A stretch of DNA of 64,000 nt from UMGS1002 sp045586785 (GTDB lineage: Bacteria; Bacillota; Clostridia; Oscillospirales; CAG-272), in assembly GCA_045586785.1 (NCBI GenBank), contig JAZNBA010000085.1, positions 27,134 through 91,133 on the forward strand, read 5' to 3'. Shown here piece by piece: positions 35,725 to 43,478 of this stretch (the first letter of the stretch is position 1; each line of letters begins with the position of its first letter). The translations under genes and the position numbers were made by a program. A model generated the notes under the pieces. The model saw nothing but the letters and a program-made list of their open reading frames with translations. It did not search any database and was not told where the DNA came from.

Positions 35725-36975
35725 ATGGGTTATAATAAAAATAAAAACATGAATATTGAACACGGCTTTATATCGCGCTTTCGGAAAAAAGCAACTGTCG
35801 AAAATGCAAACAACGATAATTGTTCTTCTAAAAATGTCAGTACGTCGCAATTAATGGCAAGGGGCAGTATAGATATGTGGTTTATGCTGATCGTGGTGGC
35901 ACTGCTGTGCTTTGGAGCAGTTATGTCATTCAGTGCCAGCGCAGTTTATGCAAAGCAGCATTATGGGGAAAGTACGTATTTTTTGTGGAGATATATAATG
36001 TTCGCTGCGATTGCGATTATAGGAACGGTGCCTTTTATAATGTTTGCTCGGCCGTGGTTTTGGAGATTATTTGGCGTATGCTCATATGCAATGTCGGTTA
36101 TCCTTTTGCTGTTGGTTTTGTTAATTGGCAGCGAGGGCGGCGGCGCACAGCGTTGGATTGCTATTGGGCCAATAACGATACAACCATCTGAGGTAGCTAA
36201 GATGGCGGTAGTACTTGCCTTGGCATTGTACATGAGCAAGTATGAAAAACGTATTAAGTCCGATGTGCCGGGTAACAACAGCTTCAGATATGGGGTAATA
36301 AATCCTGCCCTTATTTTCGGTTTTATCTGTATGTTGGTCGCTCTTGAAAAGCACATATCCGGTTTGATGATCATTGGCATGTTAGGTATTGCGGTTATGT
36401 TTATGGGGGGCACCAGATTAAAATATATTTTTCTTATAGTTGGTGCTATAGCGGTTGCAGGCGTATTGCTCATTTTGGTTTCTGATTACGCACGTGATAG
36501 AGTAACTACTTGGTTGTTCCTTGAAAAGGCTGATCCATTGGGCTCAGCGTGGCAAACATGGCAAGGTTTATATGCTATAGGATCCGGCGGCTTGTTCGGA
36601 AAGGGACTCGGCAATAGTTTGCAAAAATTCGGTTATGTATCGGAACCTCAAAATGATTTTATTTTTACAATAATTTGCGAAGAGCTTGGCTTCTTTGGCG
36701 CATTGCTTGTGGTTTTGCTGTTTGGGTTGCTGGTTTGGAGAGGCTTCAAAATTGCATCCAAGGCACCTGACAAGTTCAGTTCCTTGGTTGTTTACGGACT
36801 AACATTCAAAGTCGCGCTTCAAACTATACTCAATATCGCTGTAGTTACCAATTCCATGCCTAATACTGGTATATCGTTGCCGTTTTTCAGTTCAGGTGGA
36901 ACATCACTTGCTGTTCAAATATTTGAAATGGGTATAATACTATCTATATCAAGATACAGTATGCAAAAAAGATAA
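35725..36975 (+). CDS. ftsW: FtsW/SpoVE-type lipid II glycosyltransferase
   Basis: A SEDS-family membrane glycosyltransferase of 416 residues that polymerises lipid II at the septum with the PBP encoded upstream. A polar N-terminal segment of about 50 residues (Asn/Lys-rich) precedes ten membrane segments. The loop motifs GGAQRWI and IQPSEVAKM, and the C-terminal NTGISLPFFSSGGTS, are family marks. ATG 35725 follows AAAGGAGG. It could be FtsW or the sporulation homologue SpoVE; position alone does not decide. Confidence 0.92.
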   Translation: MGYNKNKNMNIEHGFISRFRKKATVENANNDNCSSKNVSTSQLMARGSIDMWFMLIVVALLCFGAVMSFSASAVYAKQHYGESTYFLWRYIMFAAIAIIGTVPFIMFARPWFWRLFGVCSYAMSVILLLLVLLIGSEGGGAQRWIAIGPITIQPSEVAKMAVVLALALYMSKYEKRIKSDVPGNNSFRYGVINPALIFGFICMLVALEKHISGLMIIGMLGIAVMFMGGTRLKYIFLIVGAIAVAGVLLILVSDYARDRVTTWLFLEKADPLGSAWQTWQGLYAIGSGGLFGKGLGNSLQKFGYVSEPQNDFIFTIICEELGFFGALLVVLLFGLLVWRGFKIASKAPDKFSSLVVYGLTFKVALQTILNIAVVTNSMPNTGISLPFFSSGGTSLAVQIFEMGIILSISRYSMQKR

Positions 36976-36994
36976 GGATAAGGAGACTAAATAT

Positions 36995-38107
36995 ATGAGA
37001 GTTTTAATGAGTGGCGGCGGTACCGGAGGCCATATAAATCCGGCTCTTGCTATAGCGGATACTATAAAGCAAAACGATCCGACTGCGGAGATAGCTTTTG
37101 TTGGAACTAAGCACGGGAAAGAAGTTGAACTTGTTCCGCGTGCAGGGTATCCACTTCACTTTGTAGAGATACAGGGTATAGTTAGATCTTTATCACTTAA
37201 AAACATAAAGACTGCGTATTACATATTGACTGCCCCTGGCAAAGCAGCAAGGTTGATAGATAGTTTTAAGCCTGATATTGTTATAGGTACGGGAGGATAC
37301 GCATGTTGGCCCACGCTGGCAGCAGCGGCAAAAAAAGGGATTCCCACAATGGTTCATGAATCTAATGCTATACCGGGATTGGCGGTGAAAAAGCTACAGA
37401 ATCAAGTAGATAAAATACTTGTTAATTTCGAACACACTGCAGAGAAGTTACATGCTTCTAAAGACAAAATAGTTCGTGTTGGAAATCCGCTGAGAGGTGG
37501 ATTTGGATCGCATACATCACAGCGCGCCAAAGAACTGCTCGGTATAGAAGATTATAGTCACATTGTGATGTGCTTTGGCGGAAGTTTAGGAGCGGCTGCG
37601 CTTAATGAAAATGCTAAGAAGTTTATGGTTGAATGTGCTGAATCGCATCCTGATATACTTTATGTGCATGCTGCCGGAGTTCGATATTATGATAAAATGA
37701 AGGACGATTGTTCTAAATTGGGTATAGACAAGTGCAGTAATATCAGATTACTTGACTATATTCATGATATGCCATTGTGGATGTCTGCCGCGGATGTTGT
37801 TATAGCCAGAGCAGGAGCAATGACGATTTCGGAACTGGCGCTGATGAATAAGGCGTGTATATTGATACCATCGCCAAATGTTGTGGATGATCATCAATAT
37901 AAGAATGCCAAAGTGCTTGAAGATAAGGGGGCGGCCGTTCTTGTTCGTGAGACAGATATTACAGGGGATAGATACGCCAAAGAAATATTAGATTTGCTTA
38001 ACGATCGGGAAAAGCGCGGCTCGCTTTGCAAAAATATAGGACAATTTGCTGATCGCGATGCTAATCGTTTGATATATGATGAAGTCAAAAAGCTTGTAAG
38101 GACATAA
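36995..38107 (+). CDS. murG: MurG, lipid II-forming GlcNAc transferase
   Basis: MurG adds GlcNAc from UDP-GlcNAc to lipid I, giving lipid II on the inner membrane face. The 370-residue protein begins with MSGGGTGGHINPALAIA, the N-terminal glycine loop. It contains the GTGGYACWPTL segment, the second loop CFGGSLGAAALN, and the UDP-GlcNAc site ARAGAMTISELALM. It follows ftsW by 19 bases in the normal order of the cluster. Confidence 0.96.
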   Translation: MRVLMSGGGTGGHINPALAIADTIKQNDPTAEIAFVGTKHGKEVELVPRAGYPLHFVEIQGIVRSLSLKNIKTAYYILTAPGKAARLIDSFKPDIVIGTGGYACWPTLAAAAKKGIPTMVHESNAIPGLAVKKLQNQVDKILVNFEHTAEKLHASKDKIVRVGNPLRGGFGSHTSQRAKELLGIEDYSHIVMCFGGSLGAAALNENAKKFMVECAESHPDILYVHAAGVRYYDKMKDDCSKLGIDKCSNIRLLDYIHDMPLWMSAADVVIARAGAMTISELALMNKACILIPSPNVVDDHQYKNAKVLEDKGAAVLVRETDITGDRYAKEILDLLNDREKRGSLCKNIGQFADRDANRLIYDEVKKLVRT

Positions 38108-38112
38108 TATTT

Positions 38113-38886
38113 ATGGATAATACGGAAAAGAGTAGCGCATTGCCGTCGGCACATAATAAATGGAGTAAATATGTGCTTGCGCTCTTTATTGCGCTTTTGA
38201 TTGTATTAATAATATGGTGCGTTTGTATAATAGTCGGGTCGATGGGAACAGTTAAAAATATAACCGTTCAGGGTGAATCTATTTATTCAGATGAACACAT
38301 AATAGCAGCTTGCGGGCTTGAGTTGGGGATGAAAAATAAACAAGTTGACACTAAGGCTTCCGAAAAAATGATATTGAAGTTTTTGCCCTGCATATCAAGC
38401 TCTACGGTGAAGAAAAAACTTGGAGGAAATGTGATAATATGTGTCACATCTGAAAATATAAAATATTCATCTAACATTTCCAATGAGTATTTTGTGATGT
38501 CTGACAGCTTCAAGGTTTTATATGCAAGTGGAACAGTCGCGCCGGAAAATATTCCTTTGGAGATATCGTTGCCGGATATTAAGCAAGCGATTGTTGGAGA
38601 AGAAATTAAGTTTTATGATGACATATCGTACATTAAAGAATTCATTGGAATACTTGAAGAATCTGATTTGAATGCAGGTATAACGTTTATCGATTTCTCT
38701 AACAAATACGCTTTGGAATTGGTTTATAAAAATAAATATAGCGTGCGTTTTGGATCTCTTGACAATATGGATTTGAAATTGCAAAAAATATATTTGATAA
38801 TGGATGATATAGCTTTAACAGAAGAGACCAAAGCGATAATTGATGTTTCGGATATTTCTCACCCTACTGTAAAAGTGTTGTCATAA
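38113..38886 (+). CDS. FtsQ/DivIB-type cell division protein
   Basis: A 257-residue bitopic protein with one membrane helix at about residues 17-42. A POTRA domain follows (VKNITVQGESIYSDEHIIAA) and then a beta-rich external domain. It fits FtsQ/DivIB, which links FtsL and the other divisome proteins. The gene usually found before it, murB, is missing. It starts 5 bases after murG and ends just before the terminator at 38892-38926, so it closes the dcw transcript. Confidence 0.86.
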   Translation: MDNTEKSSALPSAHNKWSKYVLALFIALLIVLIIWCVCIIVGSMGTVKNITVQGESIYSDEHIIAACGLELGMKNKQVDTKASEKMILKFLPCISSSTVKKKLGGNVIICVTSENIKYSSNISNEYFVMSDSFKVLYASGTVAPENIPLEISLPDIKQAIVGEEIKFYDDISYIKEFIGILEESDLNAGITFIDFSNKYALELVYKNKYSVRFGSLDNMDLKLQKIYLIMDDIALTEETKAIIDVSDISHPTVKVLS

Positions 38887-38891
38887 CAATA

Positions 38892-38926
38892 AAAAATCCG
38901 TGCCCGGCGTTTGGACACGGATTTTT
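38892..38926 (+). terminator. Terminator at the end of the dcw transcript
   Basis: A 14-bp stem (AAAAATCCGTGCCC arm) with one mismatch, a 7-base loop and a T-run, 6 bases after the divIB stop. The 312-base gap to ftsZ otherwise holds the ftsZ promoter (39094-39122) and A+T-rich sequence in which I see nothing else. Confidence 0.86.
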
Positions 38927-39093
38927 GTGATATTTAATTAATAAAAAACGCCAATATACAACATTTTGTGTTGCTTATGATAACATAATACAATAAATTG
39001 TGTCAAAAGCGTGTTGCAAATCAAAAAATTTTACTATTAAAATACCACAATTTAATAAAAAGAGACGAGTTGTATTAAATTGCGCAAAACATA

Positions 39094-39122
39094 TTGCAAA
39101 ATTTGCAAAAATATATTATTAT
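39094..39122 (+). promoter_or_regulatory. Promoter for ftsZ
   Basis: TTGCAA at 39094-39099, 17 bases, TATTAT at 39117-39122. It resembles the mraZ promoter in its -35 box and in lacking a TGn extension. The leader to the ATG is about 70 bases. Confidence 0.65.
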
Positions 39123-39198
39123 TATATATGACAAAAACGACCGTGTTGGATGCGCGGCGGACAAAATACAGATTGTAAAAAACAGGAGGATTTATCTC

Positions 39199-40470
39199 AT
39201 GACATTTGAACATGACGATGCCATTGAAACCAGTAGTGTGAATATTAAGGTTATCGGTGTTGGCGGTGGTGGCAACAATGCGGTTAACCGTATGATTTCG
39301 ACTAATATCCGCGGCGTTCAGTTCGTATCTATTAATACAGACCGTCAAGCGCTTCGCCGCTCTGATGCTCCTAATCAGCTGGTTATCGGTGAAAAAATAA
39401 CCAAAGGCTTTGGTGCCGGTGCTAACCCCGCTATCGGCGCAAGAGCTGCTGAAGAATCGATCGAAGAAATTAAAGCTATGCTTTCGGGCTCTGATATGGT
39501 GTTTGTTACATCCGGTATGGGTGGCGGTACAGGTACGGGTGCGGCTCCTATAGTTGCTAAAGTAGCAAAAGAAATGGATATACTTACCGTAGGTATAGTT
39601 ACCAAGCCCTTTGCGTTCGAGGGTAAAAAGAGAATGGATCAGGCTGAAGAGGGTATTGCTGAACTTAGCCAGTACGTTGACTCGCTGGTCGTTATTCCTA
39701 ACGAGAGACTGAAGCAGGTTTCCGAGACTCGTATCACTCTTACCAACGCATTTGAAATCGCCGACGACGTTCTTCGTCGCGGTGTTCAGAGCATTTCCGA
39801 GCTTATCAATGTTCCCGAATATATTAACCTTGACTTTGCTGACGTTACATCTGTTATGAGCAATGCGGGTTATGCTCATATGGGCGTTGGTAGTGCTACC
39901 GGTAAGGATAAGGCTGAATTGGCAGCTAAGGCTGCTATCTCCAGCCCGTTGCTTGAGACATCCATTAAGGGTGCTCGCGGTATACTTATCAGTATTTCCG
40001 GCTCTCCTGATATTGGACTCGAAGATGTCGACCTTGCTTGTAACATGGTATACAATGAAGCTCATCCTGACGCTAATGTTATCTTTGGTGTTGCTCTTGA
40101 CCCTGAACTTGAGGATGAAATGCGCATAACTATCATAGCAACCGGTTTTGAAAAGAAGCCTGAAGATATGATAAATGAAGTAAGAAGACCTGTTTTTGGC
40201 ACGCGAGTTGAGGCTGCACCGGCACCTGTGACCCCTGTTGCTCCTGTTGCACCTAAAGCAGAACCTGTTGCAGCGCCTGTAGCAGAACCTGTTGCTGAGG
40301 TAAAGGTTGAAGTTAAAGAGGAAGAACCCATAGTATCTGCTCAGGATAAAAAGAAGGCACTTGTAGAGTCATTTGCAGAAGAAACTGACGGAGACAATGC
40401 AATTTCTGATAAGGATTTCGAAGCAATTATGGCGATACTTCGCAATTCCAGAAATCGTAACAATAAATAA
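39199..40470 (+). CDS. ftsZ: Cell division protein FtsZ
   Basis: FtsZ is the tubulin-like GTPase that forms the division ring. The 423-residue protein has the GGGGNNAVNRM loop, the tubulin signature GMGGGTGTGAAP (about 103-114) and the NLDFADV synergy loop. After about residue 335 comes a Pro-Ala-Val and Glu-rich linker. The C-terminal peptide reads DKDFEAIMAILRNSRNR, which lacks the usual IPxFLR core that binds FtsA and SepF. I chose ATG 39199 after AGGAGGA (39184-39190). It is transcribed from its own promoter and has its own terminator; ftsA is not adjacent. Confidence 0.96.
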   Translation: MTFEHDDAIETSSVNIKVIGVGGGGNNAVNRMISTNIRGVQFVSINTDRQALRRSDAPNQLVIGEKITKGFGAGANPAIGARAAEESIEEIKAMLSGSDMVFVTSGMGGGTGTGAAPIVAKVAKEMDILTVGIVTKPFAFEGKKRMDQAEEGIAELSQYVDSLVVIPNERLKQVSETRITLTNAFEIADDVLRRGVQSISELINVPEYINLDFADVTSVMSNAGYAHMGVGSATGKDKAELAAKAAISSPLLETSIKGARGILISISGSPDIGLEDVDLACNMVYNEAHPDANVIFGVALDPELEDEMRITIIATGFEKKPEDMINEVRRPVFGTRVEAAPAPVTPVAPVAPKAEPVAAPVAEPVAEVKVEVKEEEPIVSAQDKKKALVESFAEETDGDNAISDKDFEAIMAILRNSRNRNNK

Positions 40471-40500
40471 TTGTTTATGTCGCATGAGGCGATAATTTGA

Positions 40501-40537
40501 AGTCACCTTGAGTTTTTATGCTCAGGGTGACTTTTTA
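40501..40537 (+). terminator. Terminator after ftsZ
   Basis: A 12-bp stem (AGTCACCTTGAG with one G-T pair to its partner) with an 8-base loop and a run of five T. It lies 31 bases after the ftsZ stop. Confidence 0.88.
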
Positions 40538-40605
40538 AATAAAAGTAAAATATTTGATAAATCGGCTATATTATTTATCAAAGTGGCTACGAAAAAGACG
40601 CTATA

Positions 40606-40634
40606 TTGCTAAATTATTTTCATTTTGATATAAT
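40606..40634 (+). promoter_or_regulatory. Promoter for the nucleoside hydrolase-GH20-PHP trio
   Basis: TTGCTA at 40606-40611, 17 bases ending in TGA, TATAAT at 40629-40634. The predicted start is about 25 bases ahead of the first ATG. No other promoter is obvious ahead of the next two genes, so the trio is probably one transcript. Confidence 0.72.
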
Positions 40635-40666
40635 ATAATTACATTAAAATAAAGAGAGGTCTAAAA

Positions 40667-41554
40667 ATGCGCAATATTCTTGAAGATATTAAAAGTAATT
40701 CGATAAAAAATATTATACTTGACACTGATACGTATAATGAGATCGATGATCAGTTTGCTTTAGCTTATGCTATGCTTTCTCCTGACAGGGTAAAAATCCT
40801 GTCTGTAAATGCCGCACCATTTTTAAATTCACGTTCAACATCTGCTGCGGACGGTATGATGAAGAGCTACAATGAGATTGCCAACATTATGAAACTGGTA
40901 GACCCCAACGCAAACATCCCTTATTACAAAGGATCCGAGCAGTTTTTATCTGATAAAAAAATACCGGTTGAATCCGAGGCGGCAGATAATATTATCAATA
41001 CTGTTATGAACTCGGATGAAAGGATCTATATTGTTGCAATAGGTGCGATCACAAATGTAGCATCTGCTATCATTAAGTGTCCCGAAATAGCTAATAAAGC
41101 TGTTGTGATTTGGCTTGGCGGTCACGCTTATACATATAGAGACACCAGAGAGTTCAATCTTTATCAAGATGTGATGTCTGCTCAGGTCGTATTTGATTCT
41201 AATATACCGCTTATTCAAATTCCTTGTAATGGCGTTTGCACTGAATTCAGAACTACCATTCCAGAGCTTGAATATTACCTTCGCGGTAAAAATGAATTGT
41301 GCGATTACTTGGTTGACATAGTCAGATCGTACACTAATAAGCCGTACGGATGGTCTAAAGTGGTTTGGGACGTGACCGCGCTGGCTGTTCTTATTCAGCC
41401 TTCTGCGTTGAGTTATTCTATCATACCTCGTCCGTACGTTACGAGCGAGTGCCGCTACGCATTCAATAATGAGCGCGAGCATTATATATACGTTCATAAG
41501 CTATCGCGCGACCCAATATTTGCGGACATGTTTGCTAAACTGTCGAATAAATAA
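40667..41554 (+). CDS. Nucleoside hydrolase-like protein with altered active-site motifs
   Basis: A 295-residue member of the inosine/uridine-preferring nucleoside hydrolase fold, which binds calcium and splits N-glycosidic bonds. The N-terminal metal motif is DTDTYNEIDDQFAL (residues 19-32), two residues longer between its aspartates than the classic DTDPGxDD. The C-terminal segment reads VVWDVTALA (about 232-240) where classic enzymes carry a catalytic histidine before the aspartate. The substrate may therefore differ from ordinary nucleosides. There is no signal peptide. It leads a three-gene unit with GH20 and PHP proteins. Confidence 0.8.
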   Translation: MRNILEDIKSNSIKNIILDTDTYNEIDDQFALAYAMLSPDRVKILSVNAAPFLNSRSTSAADGMMKSYNEIANIMKLVDPNANIPYYKGSEQFLSDKKIPVESEAADNIINTVMNSDERIYIVAIGAITNVASAIIKCPEIANKAVVIWLGGHAYTYRDTREFNLYQDVMSAQVVFDSNIPLIQIPCNGVCTEFRTTIPELEYYLRGKNELCDYLVDIVRSYTNKPYGWSKVVWDVTALAVLIQPSALSYSIIPRPYVTSECRYAFNNEREHYIYVHKLSRDPIFADMFAKLSNK

Positions 41555-41589
41555 ATTTTTATTAATTACTGTGAAAGGAAGGGCAAAAA

Positions 41590-43467
41590 ATGTCTTACAA
41601 AATCAGAATAGCAGGACTTGATGAAAGACTTGAACGCGGTCTGTCATATGTAGCTGAGCAATTGAAACTGGACATTTCTGCTGACGAGGGAATTCTGATT
41701 CGTGTTATTCACGGAGATGAGCTTGCAATCAAACATGAACAAGACGGTGTAGTTATTTACTACGTCAAGGAGTATCAATTCTTTCGCATGCTGTCATATT
41801 TGCCTCGTGTGCTTGAGGGCGGTGCTGATATTGTTGAAAATCCTAATTTCAGCTTACTTTGCTATATGGCTGATATGTCAAGAAATGCGGTATATAATAT
41901 GCCGACGGCTAAAAGAATGCTGCGTTATCTGGCGCTTATGGGTTATGATAGCATAATGCTTTACACTGAGGACACATTTGAGTTGCCCGGATATCCATAC
42001 TTTGGACATATGCGCGGAAGATTCTCAAAAGAGGAACTAAAGGAAATCGATGATTACGCATATGACTTAGGTCTTGAAGTCATCCCTTGTGTTCAGACAC
42101 TTGCACATCTCGCTACTGCGCTGCGCTGGCCCGGATTCAAATTCCAGGATACCGGTGATATACTTATGGTTGGCGACGAAAATACATACAAGTTTATTGA
42201 TGCTATCATGAAGATGTGCGCTGAGTGCTTCCGTTCACGCAGAATAAATATTGGTATGGATGAAGCGCATATGTTGGCGCGTGGCAATTATTTGCTTAAA
42301 AACGGATATCGTCCTTCATCTGACGTAATGCTTGAGCATTTGGAGCGTGTTGTTGCTATTTGCGAAAACAATGGATTCCATCCCATGATATGGAGCGATA
42401 TGTTCTTCCGTATGGCGTTTAACGGTCAATACCGTGTCAGAGAAGGCGAGATATCTCCCGAGATCATTGCTAAGGTGCCGAAAAATCTTACGCTTATTTA
42501 CTGGGACTACTATTCTTTGGATTCTCAACTTTTTACTCATATGTTGGATTGTCATCTTAAATTCAACAACCCCATCAGCTTTGCCGGCGGTGCTTGGAAG
42601 TGGTATGGATTTGCGCCTCATAATCGTTTTTCTGTTGCGTCTACTAAAATGCAGCTTGATGTTTGCGCGGATAAGGGAGTTGACAGTATAATCGTTACTT
42701 CTTGGGGAGATAACGGCGGCGAGGCATCTCAGTTCTCGACATTGTCATCTATGATATACTTTGCAGAGCGCGGATATGATAAGGCTGTGGATGATAATAA
42801 GCTTGAATCACGTTGCCTAGACTGCTTTGGAATAGGTTACGATGCTTTGCTGACACTGGATGCTCCTAATGAGCTTTCCGGTGTTTCGGTTGAGATTGGC
42901 AGACCTGTCAATCCGTCGAGATATTTACTTTTCAACGATCCGCTTGAAGGCCTGCTTGATGTACATATGAAAGGCAGTGAAACTTCCGAGGGCTTTGCTG
43001 AAAGCGCCAAACGATTGTTTGCATACAAGGATGATCCTAACTTTGGATATATATATAATACTTTGGGGAAATTGTGTGTATTGCTTGCAGATAAATGCGA
43101 TATAAGTATTCGAGCGAGAGCGTGTTATTTAGCCGGAGATAAATGCGCATTGGCGGATCTTGCTGAGCATACCATTCCTACCATAATAGATGAACTTGAT
43201 GATTTTATTGCAACATTCCGGGTTCAATGGTATAAAGAAAATAAAACCTTCGGTTTCTCTACGCAGGAGTTGCGATTGGGTGGATTGAAAGAGCGCTTGA
43301 TTTCTACTGCGAAAAGATTTTCCGATTATGCGGACGGAAGGATAGAACGAATTGAAGAGTTAGAACAGCCTGTGCTGTCGTTTGACGGAAAAGCGTATGA
43401 TGAAAATAGCTTTCCTTATATAAGCAATATGCAATGGCATCGTTGCGTAACAGGTTGCGTACTTTGA
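41590..43467 (+). CDS. Glycoside hydrolase family 20-like beta-hexosaminidase
   Basis: A 625-residue protein with a central GH20 barrel. The barrel begins near MGYDSIMLYTEDTFELPGYP and continues through IPCVQTLAHLA. It carries the paired catalytic acids Asp224-Glu225 in INIGMDEAH, the GH20 polarising and acid residues. A tryptophan-rich segment (GGAWKWYGFAPHN) lines the expected sugar site. The C-terminal 200 residues are helical. No signal peptide is present, so it should act on short N-acetylhexosaminides inside the cell, such as imported wall or mucin fragments. It resembles the intracellular GH20C type. The gene follows the nucleoside hydrolase-like gene by 35 bases. Confidence 0.82.
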   Translation: MSYKIRIAGLDERLERGLSYVAEQLKLDISADEGILIRVIHGDELAIKHEQDGVVIYYVKEYQFFRMLSYLPRVLEGGADIVENPNFSLLCYMADMSRNAVYNMPTAKRMLRYLALMGYDSIMLYTEDTFELPGYPYFGHMRGRFSKEELKEIDDYAYDLGLEVIPCVQTLAHLATALRWPGFKFQDTGDILMVGDENTYKFIDAIMKMCAECFRSRRINIGMDEAHMLARGNYLLKNGYRPSSDVMLEHLERVVAICENNGFHPMIWSDMFFRMAFNGQYRVREGEISPEIIAKVPKNLTLIYWDYYSLDSQLFTHMLDCHLKFNNPISFAGGAWKWYGFAPHNRFSVASTKMQLDVCADKGVDSIIVTSWGDNGGEASQFSTLSSMIYFAERGYDKAVDDNKLESRCLDCFGIGYDALLTLDAPNELSGVSVEIGRPVNPSRYLLFNDPLEGLLDVHMKGSETSEGFAESAKRLFAYKDDPNFGYIYNTLGKLCVLLADKCDISIRARACYLAGDKCALADLAEHTIPTIIDELDDFIATFRVQWYKENKTFGFSTQELRLGGLKERLISTAKRFSDYADGRIERIEELEQPVLSFDGKAYDENSFPYISNMQWHRCVTGCVL

Positions 43468-43478
43468 GGAACTAAAAA

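Noticed and set aside
39052..40065. A 337-residue minus-strand open frame over ftsZ
   Set aside because: It is a shadow of ftsZ on the other strand, with composition typical of such shadows.
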